Below are positions 31,608-41,463 of a stretch of 64,000 bases of DNA, in pieces. The notes under the pieces were generated by a model that saw only the letters and a program-made list of their open reading frames with translations, was not told the origin of the DNA and ran no database searches. This DNA comes from Tenacibaculum soleae (lineage in GTDB: Bacteria; Bacteroidota; Bacteroidia; Flavobacteriales; Flavobacteriaceae), in the NCBI RefSeq assembly GCF_001693415.1, contig NZ_MAKX01000001.1, forward strand, positions 1,444,047-1,508,046. The letters run 5' to 3'. How positions within the stretch are numbered: position 1 is the stretch's first letter; each line of letters opens with the position of its first letter. Position numbers and translations under genes: made by a program.

Positions 31608-34397
31608 TTAATTTATTTTCTCTTGTAAATACTTAGCGGTATAAGACGCTTTATTTTTAATTAACTCTTCAGGCGTTCCGGTAAAAATTAAATTCCCGCC
31701 ATTTTTACCACCTTCTAAACCAAGATCGATAATATAATCGGCACATTTAATTAACTCAATATTATGTTCAATCACAATAATCGAATGTCCTTTTTCGATT
31801 AAAGCATTAAAAGATGCTAATAATTTTTTAATATCATGAAAATGCAATCCGGTTGTAGGTTCATCAAAAATAAATAAAGCTTTATCCTTAGTGTTTCCTT
31901 TTATTAAAAACGAGGCTAGTTTAATACGTTGCGCTTCTCCACCAGATAAGGTTGATGATGATTGTCCTAATTGTACATAACCCAAACCAACATCTTGTAA
32001 AGGTTTTAGTTTTTTTGCAATTTTTGTTTGCTCATGTTTTGCGAAAAAAGCAACGGCATCATCAATAGTTGAATTTAAAATATCATCGATAGATTTTCCT
32101 CCAAAAGTAACCTCTAATACTTCTTTTTTAAAGCGTTTTCCGTTACAAGTATCACATTGTAAATGCACATCTGCCATAAATTGCATTTCAATGGTAACTT
32201 CGCCTTCACCCTTACAAACCTCGCAACGACCACCTTCTACATTAAAAGAAAAATGTTTAGGTTGATAGTTTCTTATTTTTGATAATTTTTGTTCAGATAA
32301 TAATTTACGAATATCATCATAAGCTTTTATATAGGTAACTGGGTTTGATCTTGATGAGCGACCAATTGGATTTTGATCAATAAATTCAATATGTTTTAAA
32401 GTGTCAAAACTACCAGTAATATCAGTATATTGACCAACTTTATCTCCATATCCGTTTAGCTTTTTCTGCATTGCAGGATATAAAATTTTCTTAACCAATG
32501 TACTTTTTCCACTACCTGAAACTCCTGTAATTACCGTTAAGTTATTTAAAGGAAAAGAAACATCTACGTTTTTTAAGTTGTTTTCTCGTGCACCAATAAT
32601 ATTAATGGTGTTTTTTGATGTTCTGCGAGAAGTTGGAATATCAATTTTTAATTCTTCGGATAAATATTTGGCAGTTAACGAGTCAGATTTCATAATAGCA
32701 TCAAAAGTGCCTTCGGCAACTACGTGTCCACCGTAAGTTCCTGCTTCAGGCCCGATATCAATAATATAATCAGCTTCTTTCATAATATCTTCATCATGTT
32801 CAACCACAATAACTGTGTTACCTAAATCGCGTAAATCTTTAAGTACATCAATTAATCGTTCAGTATCTTTAGGATGCAAACCAATACTAGGTTCATCTAA
32901 AATATACATAGATCCTACGAGCGAACTACCTAATGAAGTTGCTAAATTTATACGTTGACTTTCACCACCAGAAAGTGTGTTAGATGTACGATTTAAGGTT
33001 AAATAATTTAAGCCAACGTTTGTTAAAAATAATAAACGACTGTTAATTTCGGTAAGTAATCGTTTACCAATGTTTTCTTCGTACTTGTTTAATTTTATGT
33101 TGTTGAAAAGTGCAGATAATTCATCTAATGGAAGCGTAACCAGTTCAGAGATGGTTTTGTTGTGCACCTGTACGTAGTTTGCTTCTTTTCGTAATCGTTT
33201 TCCGTTACAATCGGTACAGGTTGTTTTTCCGCGGTAGCGAGAAAGCATTACTCTGTTTTGAATTTTATAACTTTTTTCTTCTAACTTTTTAAATAAATCA
33301 TGTATTCCCTCAAACTTATTTGTTCCGTTCCAAACAATTTTTTTTTGCTTTTCTGATAATTCAAACCAAGGTTTATGAATTGGAATATCAAAAGCTTCAG
33401 CATTTAAAATTAACTCTTCTTTATATATTTTGTAGGCATCAGTTTTAAAAGGGAAAATAGCATCTTCAAAGATTGATAATCCTGTATTCGGAATCACTAA
33501 ATCTTCATCAATACCAATTACACTTCCATAACCCTCACACGTAGGGCAGGCGCCATACGGATTGTTAAAGCTAAATAAATGCGTGTTTGGTTCTAAAAAA
33601 GTAATACCATCTAATTCGAACTTATTACTAAATTCGGTAGTTGTTTTAGTGTTTAAATTTTCAATAAAACAAATTCCTTTACCTTCAAAAAATGCAGTTT
33701 GAATGGCGTCTCCTAAACGGTTATAAAAATCTTCTTCATGTTTTAAAACAATTCTATCAACCACTAAAAATAAGGGTTCGTTTTTATAATCTTCAATAGG
33801 AAATTCATCAATTCTTAAAACAGTATCATTGTATTTTATACGCGCATATCCTTGCTGAGTTAATACTTGCAAAACAGTTTTTAAATCTCTATTTTCATTA
33901 ATTGTAATTGGTGCAAGTAGTAAAAGTTTGGTGCGTTCTTCAAAAGTTTTAATAAAGTTAATTACATCAGATACAGTATGTTTTTTTACTTCATTACCAG
34001 ATATTGGCGAAATTGTTTTACCAATACGGGCATATAATAGCTTTATATAATCGTAGATTTCGGTTGAGGTACCTACCGTTGATCTTGGATTTGTTGAATT
34101 TACTTTTTGCTCAATAGCAATTGCCGGAGCAATTCCTTTTATATAATCTACCTTAGGTTTATGTAATTTTCCTAAAAACTGACGAGCATAAGAACTTAAA
34201 CTTTCTACATAACGACGTTGTCCTTCGGCATATAAAGTATCAAAAGCTAATGATGATTTTCCAGAGCCCGAAAGCCCCGTTATCACCACTAATTTATTTC
34301 GAGGAATAACAACGTCAATATTTTTTAAATTGTGCAGTTTAGCACCTTTTATAATTATGTTTTCTTTAGGATTAACGGTAGATATATCTGTTTTCAT
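31608..34397 (-). CDS. uvrA: Excinuclease ABC subunit A
   Basis: A 929-residue UvrA with two ATP-binding cassettes. The first Walker A is [20 protein letters not shown] near residue 42, and the second [13 protein letters not shown] near residue 630; the ABC signatures appear as [11 protein letters not shown] and [11 protein letters not shown]. Three zinc-finger segments are seen ([21 protein letters not shown], and the pair [10 protein letters not shown] plus [12 protein letters not shown]). UvrA finds bulky DNA lesions and loads UvrB in nucleotide excision repair. Flavobacteria commonly carry more than one UvrA, so the lesion range is not fixed by this. Divergent from the ECF sigma gene with 238 bp between. 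Confidence 0.96.
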   Translation of the reverse strand: MKTDISTVNPKENIIIKGAKLHNLKNIDVVIPRNKLVVITGLSGSGKSSLAFDTLYAEGQRRYVESLSSYARQFLGKLHKPKVDYIKGIAPAIAIEQKVNSTNPRSTVGTSTEIYDYIKLLYARIGKTISPISGNEVKKHTVSDVINFIKTFEERTKLLLLAPITINENRDLKTVLQVLTQQGYARIKYNDTVLRIDEFPIEDYKNEPLFLVVDRIVLKHEEDFYNRLGDAIQTAFFEGKGICFIENLNTKTTTEFSNKFELDGITFLEPNTHLFSFNNPYGACPTCEGYGSVIGIDEDLVIPNTGLSIFEDAIFPFKTDAYKIYKEELILNAEAFDIPIHKPWFELSEKQKKIVWNGTNKFEGIHDLFKKLEEKSYKIQNRVMLSRYRGKTTCTDCNGKRLRKEANYVQVHNKTISELVTLPLDELSALFNNIKLNKYEENIGKRLLTEINSRLLFLTNVGLNYLTLNRTSNTLSGGESQRINLATSLGSSLVGSMYILDEPSIGLHPKDTERLIDVLKDLRDLGNTVIVVEHDEDIMKEADYIIDIGPEAGTYGGHVVAEGTFDAIMKSDSLTAKYLSEELKIDIPTSRRTSKNTINIIGARENNLKNVDVSFPLNNLTVITGVSGSGKSTLVKKILYPAMQKKLNGYGDKVGQYTDITGSFDTLKHIEFIDQNPIGRSSRSNPVTYIKAYDDIRKLLSEQKLSKIRNYQPKHFSFNVEGGRCEVCKGEGEVTIEMQFMADVHLQCDTCNGKRFKKEVLEVTFGGKSIDDILNSTIDDAVAFFAKHEQTKIAKKLKPLQDVGLGYVQLGQSSSTLSGGEAQRIKLASFLIKGNTKDKALFIFDEPTTGLHFHDIKKLLASFNALIEKGHSIIVIEHNIELIKCADYIIDLGLEGGKNGGNLIFTGTPEELIKNKASYTAKYLQEKIN

Positions 34398-34567
34398 TTT
34401 GTTGAAAAATAAGCGATAAAAATACCATTTTTGTTAGTAAAAAACCTATATAAATTAGTAATTTTTAAAATATTTAAGATAAAATATATTGAATATTTGT
34501 ATTTGTTAAAAAAAAAATGAATATTTGTAACTAACTATTAATCAATAAGTAAAAGCCTATAGCTTAA

Positions 34568-34635
34568 ATAATTACTTTTTAAAGACATAAACCCCTTAAC
34601 AAAAGAGAATTTTAATTCTCTTAAAAAGTAATTAT
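34568..34635 (+). promoter_or_regulatory. Folded leader of the ECF sigma gene
   Basis: Outer arms ATAATTACTTTTTAA (34568-34582) and TTAAAAAGTAATTAT (34621-34635) are perfect 15-bp complements; inside, GAGAATT (34605-34611), TT, AATTCTC (34614-34620) forms a second stem. The ATG follows directly at 34636, so folding would close the start site. Likely role is control of translation, by inference only. Confidence 0.65.
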
Positions 34636-35220
34636 ATGCATAAAGATGTTGTAAGTGATAGCACCCTAGTTAAAGACTATATTGGAGGAAGAGAGTTGGC
34701 GATAGAATTATTGATTAAACGCCACCAACAAAGATTGTACAGTTTTATATATAGTAAAGTACAAAATAGAGACACTACAGAAGATATTTTTCAGGATACT
34801 TTTATAAAAGTAATAAGAACGTTAAAGAAAGGGAATTATAATGAAGAAGGTAAATTTTTACCTTGGGTTATGCGGATTTCACATAACTTAATTATTGATT
34901 TTTTTAGAAAAAATAACAGAATGCCTACGTTTAATAACACAGAAGATTTTGATATATTTTCGGTACTAACAGATGGTTCTTTAAATGCAGAAAATAAAAT
35001 TATAAAAGAGCAAATATTAGCTGATGTAAGAGAATTAGTAGAAGAGTTACCTGAAGAGCAAAAAGAAGTATTAAAAATGCGTATTTATAATGATATGAGT
35101 TTTAATGAGATATCAGAAAACACAGGCGTTAGTATAAATACCGCTTTAGGAAGAATGCGATATGCTTTAATTAATTTGAGAAAAATAATTGAAAAAAATA
35201 AAATAATTTTAGTAAACTAA
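34636..35220 (+). CDS. ECF-type RNA polymerase sigma factor
   Basis: A 194-residue sigma factor. Region 2 (about residues 22-98) shows FIYSKVQNRDTTEDIFQDTF, the DNA-melting and core-binding helices, and region 4 (about 130-185) contains LPEEQKEVLKMRIYNDMSFN and EISENTGVSINTALGRMRYA, the -35 recognition helix-turn-helix. No anti-sigma gene is adjacent, only a 47-codon ORF. It may be constitutive or controlled through its folded leader. This ECF plus small ORF plus nth plus bcp arrangement is common in flavobacteria. Confidence 0.92.
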   Translation: MHKDVVSDSTLVKDYIGGRELAIELLIKRHQQRLYSFIYSKVQNRDTTEDIFQDTFIKVIRTLKKGNYNEEGKFLPWVMRISHNLIIDFFRKNNRMPTFNNTEDFDIFSVLTDGSLNAENKIIKEQILADVRELVEELPEEQKEVLKMRIYNDMSFNEISENTGVSINTALGRMRYALINLRKIIEKNKIILVN

Positions 35221-35279
35221 ACAATAATTATAAAATAGCATCGTTAAATACTTGAAAACAAAATATATAAAGGGAATAT

Positions 35280-35423
35280 ATGATGCAAATTTACTCAAAA
35301 AAATCTTCGGATTTTAAAATGAAACCTAAACAAGAAACAGTTCAATTTTTGATTAATTTTTCTAAATCGTTAAAAGTAGTTAAAACCAAATCAAACTATC
35401 TCATTGAATTGAATTTGAATTAA
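35280..35423 (+). CDS. Small conserved protein downstream of ECF sigma factor (47 aa)
   Basis: Reads from ATG ATG at 35280: the core is MKPKQETVQFLINFSKSLKV, followed by VKTKSNYLIELNLN. I recall similar short proteins next to ECF sigma genes in flavobacteria, with the conserved KPKxETVQFLxxFSKxLxVVKTK motif. The start may be the internal Met (codon 14, at 35319), which gives 34 residues. The gene lies 59 bp after the sigma gene and ends before a terminator. Function unknown; a helical regulator of the sigma factor is possible. Confidence 0.65.
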   Translation: MMQIYSKKSSDFKMKPKQETVQFLINFSKSLKVVKTKSNYLIELNLN

Positions 35424-35430
35424 GAGAGGA

Positions 35431-35463
35431 AAAAGCTTCAACAAATGTTGAGGCTTTTTTTTA
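35431..35463. terminator. Bidirectional terminator between small ORF and nth
   Basis: AAAAGCTTCAACA (35431-35443), loop AA, TGTTGAGGCTTTT (35446-35458), with T runs on both strands. It serves the sigma/small-ORF transcript and the nth transcript. Confidence 0.85.
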
Positions 35464-36120
35464 TAGTTTATTGTTTTTATAATATTCTTGTATAACTGTT
35501 TTTCTGCCAATAGTTTTAGTAATAATATCGTTATCTAAATTCCAACCACGAGCAGGAGAATAATCTCTACCATACCAAATTATTTGTAAGTGTAAATCAT
35601 TCCATAATTCTTTTGGAAATAGTCGTTTTGCATCTTTTTCGGTTTGATTCACGCTTTTACCATTCGATAAATTCCAACGAAACATTAACCGATGTATATG
35701 AGTATCAATAGGAAATGCAGGAACACCAAAGGCTTGACTCATTACTACACCGGCAGTTTTGTGTCCAACGGCAGGTAATTCTTCTAAATATTCAAAACTT
35801 TCAGGAACTTGACCATTATGCTTTTCTATTAATATTTTTGATAAGCCATAAATTCCTTTCGATTTCATTGGCGATAATCCGCAAGGTCTAATAATTTCCT
35901 TAATCTCATCAATAGTCATTTTTACCATGTCGTAAGGATTATCCGCTTTAGCAAATAAAAGTGGTGTAATTTTATTTACACGAACATCTGTACATTGTGC
36001 AGATAGTAAAACGGCAATAAGTAGTGTATACGGATCTTTATGATCTAAAGGAACGGGTATTTCAGGATATTTTTCTTGAAGTGTGTCAATTACAAATTGT
36101 ACTTTTTCTGCTTTTGTCAT
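35461..36120 (-). CDS. nth: Endonuclease III-like DNA glycosylase without the Fe-S cysteines
   Basis: A 219-residue HhH-GPD glycosylase/AP lyase for oxidised pyrimidines in base excision repair. The helix-hairpin-helix is at about residues 115-135 (LPAVGHKTAGVV, catalytic Lys K121) and the catalytic Asp is D139 in FPIDTHIHRL. The C-terminal part after YGRDYSPARGW lacks the four cysteines that bind the 4Fe-4S cluster in typical Nth. The sequence is otherwise intact, so this is likely a natural cluster-free form. Its start is 132 bp from that of divergent bcp. Confidence 0.9.
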   Translation of the reverse strand: MTKAEKVQFVIDTLQEKYPEIPVPLDHKDPYTLLIAVLLSAQCTDVRVNKITPLLFAKADNPYDMVKMTIDEIKEIIRPCGLSPMKSKGIYGLSKILIEKHNGQVPESFEYLEELPAVGHKTAGVVMSQAFGVPAFPIDTHIHRLMFRWNLSNGKSVNQTEKDAKRLFPKELWNDLHLQIIWYGRDYSPARGWNLDNDIITKTIGRKTVIQEYYKNNKL

Positions 36121-36174
36121 AAAAATAGCGTTATAAAAAATGTAAAGTTATAAAGTTGTTGGTAAAATAATCCC

Positions 36175-36204
36175 TTTGAAATATTATTTTTTAAATTAAA
36201 TTTG
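36175..36204 (+). promoter_or_regulatory. Promoter of bcp
   Basis: TTTG (36175-36178), 18-bp spacer, TAAATTTG (36197-36204). Leader of about 42 nt to the ATG at 36253. Confidence 0.65.
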
Positions 36205-36252
36205 AATGAACTTTATAAACATTGTACTTTTAAGCTTTAAAAACTGAAACAA

Positions 36253-36705
36253 ATGACAACATTAAAAATAGGAGATAAGGCTCCAAACTTTGAATCTGTT
36301 GATGAGAAAGGAAATAGCGTAAAACTTTCAGATTATAAGGGTAAAAAATTGGTATTGTTTTTTTATCCAAAAGCAAGTACCCCTGGCTGTACAAATGAAG
36401 CGTGTGATTTAAGAGATAACTATCAAACTTTTTTATCAAAAGGGTATGAGATTTTAGGGGCAAGTGCAGATTCTGCTAAGCGTCAACAAAATTGGATAAA
36501 TAAACATGAGTTACCTTTCCCTTTATTAGCAGATGAAACTAAAGAAGTGATTAATGCTTACGGTATTTGGGGGCCTAAAAAATTTATGGGACGTGAATAT
36601 GATGGTATTCATAGAACGACTTTTGTTATTGATGAAAACGGAATTATAGAAGATGTAATTACTAAAGTAAAAACAAAAGAACATTCAAATCAAATTTTAA
36701 AGTAG
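36253..36705 (+). CDS. bcp: Thioredoxin-dependent thiol peroxidase, Bcp/PrxQ type
   Basis: A 150-residue peroxiredoxin of the PrxQ subfamily. The peroxidatic Cys is C46 in STPGCTNEAC and the resolving Cys is C51, five residues later, as in alpha-2 type Bcp. The motif RxTFVID (HRTTFVIDENGII) is near residue 125. It reduces peroxides with electrons from thioredoxin in the cytoplasm. The gene is divergent from nth, with its own promoter, and converges on the NarL-type regulator gene (15 bp). Confidence 0.93.
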   Translation: MTTLKIGDKAPNFESVDEKGNSVKLSDYKGKKLVLFFYPKASTPGCTNEACDLRDNYQTFLSKGYEILGASADSAKRQQNWINKHELPFPLLADETKEVINAYGIWGPKKFMGREYDGIHRTTFVIDENGIIEDVITKVKTKEHSNQILK

Positions 36706-36720
36706 TTGTAAAAATTACGA

Positions 36721-37335
36721 CTAACTTACTTCATATAAGTTGCTTGACATTGTAAAATGAACAAGTTCGCCTATGGTGTGCAGGTTTAGTTTTTCTTTAA
36801 TGTTTTTTTTATGTTTTTCAACTGTTAAGCTAGAAATGTTTAAAAGACAACCTGTTTCTTTACTTGTTTTTCCAGAAGCTAAAACAATTAAAACCTCCCT
36901 TTCTCTTTTGGTTAGGGAGTTTGTTTTTTCGATGTTTTCAATATCTTCTTTTATATTTAATTTTGTTTTTTTATAATTTAGCAAAGCTAACTCAATAGTT
37001 ACCTTTAATTGGGTTTCATTAAAAGGTTTTAATAAATAAGAAAAAGGAGTGGTGTTTTTTGCTCTTTCAATAATATTAGGTTGGCTATAAGCAGTTAAAT
37101 ATATTACAGGAGTACTATTTACAGGAACAGTATTTTTTATAAAGTCAATACCGTCTTTATGGTCATTTAAATTTATGTCGCAGATAATAATGTCAATAGT
37201 TTCTTTTTGAAATTTCTCAACTGCTTGATTATAGTTTCTAGCAATACTTACAATGTATTCAGCTCCTTTTTCGAGCAAAATTTTTAGATCTTTAGCTATA
37301 ATAAATTCATCTTCTACAAGTAAAATTTTTTTCAT
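36721..37335 (-). CDS. NarL/FixJ-type response regulator
   Basis: A 204-residue regulator. The receiver domain has the acidic pair E8/D9, the phosphorylation site D53 in ICDINL, and the later K in SYLLKPF. The C-terminal LuxR-type helix-turn-helix (about residues 137-200) shows LTKREREVLIVLASGKTSKE and LNISSLTVEKHKKNIKEKL. It lies 27 bp after the propeller histidine kinase gene and is very likely its partner. Target genes are unknown. Confidence 0.92.
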   Translation of the reverse strand: MKKILLVEDEFIIAKDLKILLEKGAEYIVSIARNYNQAVEKFQKETIDIIICDINLNDHKDGIDFIKNTVPVNSTPVIYLTAYSQPNIIERAKNTTPFSYLLKPFNETQLKVTIELALLNYKKTKLNIKEDIENIEKTNSLTKREREVLIVLASGKTSKETGCLLNISSLTVEKHKKNIKEKLNLHTIGELVHFTMSSNLYEVS

Positions 37336-37362
37336 AGACAGTTTTTTTAAAGGTATATAAAA

Positions 37363-40300
37363 TTACAGAGGTATTAAAATTTTATTACTAACACCTTGAC
37401 TGTTGTCAGTAATTAATTTAGCATTTAACTGTGCTGTCATTTCAGCAACAAGTTCTAAGCCTAAAGATGATTTTTTATTTTTTGTAAAAGAGCATCCCAT
37501 ACCATTATCGGCTATTTTAATTTCAATATGGTCATTATTTTTTTTACAAGAAATACTTAAAATATTGCTATCGTTTTTTTCTTTAAAAGCATATTTATGG
37601 GTGTTTGTTATTAGTTCATTAAGTATTAAACCAATTAAAGATAAGTTTTTATTTGAGTAATTTTTAATAATATCAACATCATATATTTGTTTAAATATAG
37701 GATTATTTTCGTTAGAAAGTGTATGAATTATTTTGTTAGATATTTCTACAATAAATTTACCTAATTCTACATTTTCAGAGTTTGTATTTAACAACATTTG
37801 AATATGGGCTATTGATAAAATTCTATTTTTAGCTACTGTTAAAATGTTTTTTGTTTCTGTATTTTTTATAGAGTTAGCTTGTATGTTTAATAAACTAGAG
37901 ATAATTTGTAGGTTATTTCTTACCCTATGATTCATTTCTTTCATTAAAAAAGAAATATTTTCTTTTTGTTTTTTTGTTAATGCGTGCGTATTTTTTAAGG
38001 TTTTATTTTTTTCAATTAACTCATGAGTTCTTTCATAAACAATTTTTTCAAGTTTAATTTTATCATTTTTTAACCTATTTATTTTATAAAAGTAAAATAA
38101 GATAATCGAAAAAAATATACTTAAAATACTTAATATTTTAAACCATAATTGAGCGTACCAAGGTGGTGTTATTTTAATTTTTAATGCTATTGGTTCTTTG
38201 TTCCAAATACCAACATCATTTGTAGCTTTAACCTTAAAGGTATATTCACCAGGATTTAAGTTCGTGTAAGTTGTTGCTCTGTCTTTTGTTACTGGTCTCC
38301 AATCATTATCAAAACCTTTCATTTTATATTGATATAAAACTTTTTCAGGGTTAAGATAATTTAACGCTGTGTAGTTAAAGGTTAATACATTTTCAGAGCT
38401 TTTAAACTCTAATTTGTTTTTAAAAGACTCATTTTTATTAAGAGGCTTGTTAAATAAATCAACAGATTTGATGTAAACCCTTGGTTGGTTTGGATTTTCG
38501 TTTATTGTTGCTGGGTTAAAAATATTAATCCCGTTGATGCCACCAAAATAAAAATTACCCTTTTGATCTTGATATCCTGCTTTACCGTTAAACTCAACAT
38601 TTTGTAAACCGTCTTTATCGGTATAATTTTTAAAGGTGTTTTTAGTAACATTTAAAACAGAAATACCATAATTTGTACTTACCCAAATATTATCTTTTTT
38701 ATCTATATTAATACTATAAATAAAATCATTTGGTAAACCTTGCTGCTTGTAATAAAGAGTGGTTTTTTCATCATTATTTATCTTTGTTAAACCAGAAGCA
38801 GTACCTACCCAATAGTTACCTTTACTATCTTCTTTTATTGCAAAAATTCGATTATTTGATATTTTTCTAGTCACAGGAAGCTCAAAACTATAAAGTTTGG
38901 TTTTGTTTTTAGATACTTTATATAGCCCTTCATCTGACCCTAGCCATATGTTTTTTTTAGAATCAACTAGTGATATACGAGCTCTATTTAATTGCTTACC
39001 ATTAATAAGAACAGGTTTAAATTTTTCAGCATTAATATCAAATTCAAAAATACCAGCGGTCCAAGTAGCTATCCATAAAGTATTTTTATTTATTGGGATG
39101 ATTTCGATGACCTCGTTATCTGTAATTCCATAATTATTATTAGGTAAAAACTGTTTAAAAGTGTCTTTTTTGTAATTGTATTTTAACAACCCTGAACCAA
39201 AACCTCCTGCCCATATATTTTTATAATAATCTTCTTTAATAGTATATATTAAAGTACCTTTAGCTTCGTTGTATAATTTAAATTTATTTGATTTATTGTT
39301 GTATTTAATAATACCTTGTCCACTAGCAATCCATAATAAAGAGTCTTTGTTTTTTAAAAAATTATAAGAACTTATCTTTTCAATATTAGGAAACTCTTTT
39401 AGCTTTATCTTGGTGGTTTTAAATTTTTTTTGATATTTACTGTAATGAAATAATCCCTCACCTTCACTTCCAAACCAAATATTACCTTCCTTGTCACTTA
39501 TTATTTTAATGATATTTACGGGGTGTATTATTTTATTATTACTTTTAAAAATAATGCGAGTAAATTTTTTACTAGATAAATTATATTTATAAACTCCTTT
39601 TTTTGTGGCTACATATAATATTTCTTCTATCTTATAAAAAAATTGAACAAAAGATTTTATAATTGTTTTTTCTAAATTTTTATTGTTATCTAATATTTTT
39701 AAACCCAAAGGAGTTCCTATAATTATTTCGTCTTTATTTTTATAAACGGCCGTGGTATTACTAATATCACTATATAAAGATGTTAATCTTAATGATTTCA
39801 AGTTTAGGTTTAAAATTCCAGAATTACTGGTAGCTATTAAAATATTGCTATTATTTGTTTTAAAGAAATCTAACGCAATATTTTCTTTTTGAGATTTTGG
39901 AAGGCGTATATAATTTGATTTTTTGTTTTTCTGATTATATAAAATGATATGATTTTTTGTAGAAAAAATCATTTTCTCATTAGATATTTTAACTACTCGA
40001 TACCCAAATTGATTCTCTTTATTTTTTGTCGAATTATAAATATCAAAAAAATGATTAGTTGAAAACTCATACCCTACAATGCCATTTGTGTTAGTGGCTA
40101 TAAATAGAGTGTCATTTACAGCATTTAAATCTCTAATATGATCATCTTTTATACTTAAAGAATCTTTAGGGTTGTGAACAAAATTATCAAATTCATATGC
40201 ATTAAATCGATGAAGCCCGTCTTCTGTTCCTGCCCAAATATAGCCTTGTTTGTCTTGTGTTAATCCTTTAATATTTAACTGTAATAATCCATGTTCTTGA

Positions 40301-40392
40301 CCAAAGACATTAACAAAAATGGTGTCTTTTTTTATTTGACAAAAAGCATTATTCAAAAATAAAAGAAGTGAAACTGTAAGAATTTTTTTCAT
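37363..40392 (-). CDS. Two-component regulator propeller sensor histidine kinase (HisKA_2 type)
   Basis: A 1009-residue sensor with a signal peptide (residues 1-18). Residues 20-660 contain many short propeller repeats (for example GYIWAGTEDGLHRFN, NIWFGSEGEGLFHY, NIWLGSDEGLYKV), followed by a Y_Y_Y domain (about 665-745), one membrane helix (about 755-775), a coiled coil and a HisKA_2 domain with likely phospho-acceptor H822 in EMNHRVRNNLQ, then an HATPase domain. The periplasmic propeller would bind an outside ligand, typically a glycan in relatives. Unlike the other kinase in this window, it pairs with a LuxR-type regulator, encoded 27 bp downstream. Confidence 0.9.
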   Translation of the reverse strand: MKKILTVSLLLFLNNAFCQIKKDTIFVNVFGQEHGLLQLNIKGLTQDKQGYIWAGTEDGLHRFNAYEFDNFVHNPKDSLSIKDDHIRDLNAVNDTLFIATNTNGIVGYEFSTNHFFDIYNSTKNKENQFGYRVVKISNEKMIFSTKNHIILYNQKNKKSNYIRLPKSQKENIALDFFKTNNSNILIATSNSGILNLNLKSLRLTSLYSDISNTTAVYKNKDEIIIGTPLGLKILDNNKNLEKTIIKSFVQFFYKIEEILYVATKKGVYKYNLSSKKFTRIIFKSNNKIIHPVNIIKIISDKEGNIWFGSEGEGLFHYSKYQKKFKTTKIKLKEFPNIEKISSYNFLKNKDSLLWIASGQGIIKYNNKSNKFKLYNEAKGTLIYTIKEDYYKNIWAGGFGSGLLKYNYKKDTFKQFLPNNNYGITDNEVIEIIPINKNTLWIATWTAGIFEFDINAEKFKPVLINGKQLNRARISLVDSKKNIWLGSDEGLYKVSKNKTKLYSFELPVTRKISNNRIFAIKEDSKGNYWVGTASGLTKINNDEKTTLYYKQQGLPNDFIYSINIDKKDNIWVSTNYGISVLNVTKNTFKNYTDKDGLQNVEFNGKAGYQDQKGNFYFGGINGINIFNPATINENPNQPRVYIKSVDLFNKPLNKNESFKNKLEFKSSENVLTFNYTALNYLNPEKVLYQYKMKGFDNDWRPVTKDRATTYTNLNPGEYTFKVKATNDVGIWNKEPIALKIKITPPWYAQLWFKILSILSIFFSIILFYFYKINRLKNDKIKLEKIVYERTHELIEKNKTLKNTHALTKKQKENISFLMKEMNHRVRNNLQIISSLLNIQANSIKNTETKNILTVAKNRILSIAHIQMLLNTNSENVELGKFIVEISNKIIHTLSNENNPIFKQIYDVDIIKNYSNKNLSLIGLILNELITNTHKYAFKEKNDSNILSISCKKNNDHIEIKIADNGMGCSFTKNKKSSLGLELVAEMTAQLNAKLITDNSQGVSNKILIPL

Positions 40393-40480
40393 AAAATAAA
40401 TAAAGACAATATATATATAAAATAGTGAAGTTACAAATCGTTAGTTTGTAGTAGTTTGTTTTTTTTTTGTTTGAATTAAA

Positions 40481-40510
40481 AAAAAAACCGAGCTTAAAGC
40501 TCGGTTTTTT
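40481..40510. terminator. Terminator between hydroxylase gene and kinase gene
   Basis: CCGAGCTT...AAGCTCGG (40488-40504) flanked by an A run and a T run. On the minus strand it immediately follows the stop codon of the hydroxylase-family gene at 40515. Confidence 0.85.
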
Positions 40511-40514
40511 ATTA

Positions 40515-41450
40515 TTATTGTTTTGTAGCAAATTCTTTTTGAAGCTCTTTACTTGTTAGTGAACTTCCGTCATGGCTCCATCCAGGAGGCATAAAAACAT
40601 ATTTTAATCGGGTACCTAAAGGCAAGTGCTTTTTTCTGTCAAAAAAGTCTCTAAAAATCTCTTTCCATTCATGAAAAATCACATTAACAGGCCCTTTATC
40701 TTCTAAATCTTTAGTTAAACCGAATTTTAATTTTTCATATTCCATTTCAGTTTCTTCAGCCTGAAAAGTTCCAAACATTCTGTCCCAAATAATTAAGAAC
40801 ATTCCCATGTTTTTATCTAAATACTTAGTGTTTGAAGCATGATGAACTCTGTGGTGAGAAGGAGTAACAAAAATATATTCCCATGCATTTAATAAAAAAC
40901 CAGCAATTCCTTTTTTGTTGTTTTTTTTGATAAAATTAGTATGACATAAAGTTCCGTAATTTTGATTCATTGCATAAGCAAACATAATATGTAATGGCTC
41001 AATCCCTATTAAAATAAGCGGTATTAAGAACACAAAACGGTAAAAAGGTTGTAGTACTGGCGATCTAAAACCTGTTGTAATATTATAAAATTGTGAGTTG
41101 TGATGCGTTACATGGACTGCCCAGAAAAAACGAGAATGATGATCAACATAATGGTGTATGTAATATAAAAAATCTTGTCCAATAAAAGCAATAAACCAAT
41201 ATAGTACGCCAGTGTTTTCCCAAGTAATTATTTTATACTCATAAAAAAAGTCCATGACAATAAAAGAAATTCCGTACATTAAAGCATCTAAAAAAACATT
41301 ACAAATGGCAAAATAGACATTAGTTGAAACATCTTTAAAATTGTAATTTTTAGCTTTTCTTTTATAGCTGAAATAAATTTCAAGTAAAATTGCTAAAGCA
41401 CAAATAGGCACAAACCATTTGTAAGCATTTTCGTGTGTAAAAATATCCAT
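40515..41450 (-). CDS. Fatty acid hydroxylase/sterol desaturase family membrane protein
   Basis: A 311-residue di-iron membrane enzyme. Three His boxes are seen: HHYVDHHSRFFWAVHVTHHNS (about residues 88-108), HTNF, and HRVHHASN near 195. Hydrophobic helices lie before and between them. The superfamily hydroxylates or desaturates lipids, sterols or carotenoids using O2; in Bacteroidota, sphingolipid or ornithine-lipid hydroxylation are options. It ends a four-gene operon, 13 bp after the esterase gene. Confidence 0.88.
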   Translation of the reverse strand: MDIFTHENAYKWFVPICALAILLEIYFSYKRKAKNYNFKDVSTNVYFAICNVFLDALMYGISFIVMDFFYEYKIITWENTGVLYWFIAFIGQDFLYYIHHYVDHHSRFFWAVHVTHHNSQFYNITTGFRSPVLQPFYRFVFLIPLILIGIEPLHIMFAYAMNQNYGTLCHTNFIKKNNKKGIAGFLLNAWEYIFVTPSHHRVHHASNTKYLDKNMGMFLIIWDRMFGTFQAEETEMEYEKLKFGLTKDLEDKGPVNVIFHEWKEIFRDFFDRKKHLPLGTRLKYVFMPPGWSHDGSSLTSKELQKEFATKQ

Positions 41451-41463
41451 ATATTTTGTTGTT

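Noticed and set aside
36230..36463. Minus-strand 77-codon frame over bcp
   Set aside because: It is antisense to the well-supported bcp gene and has no family features.
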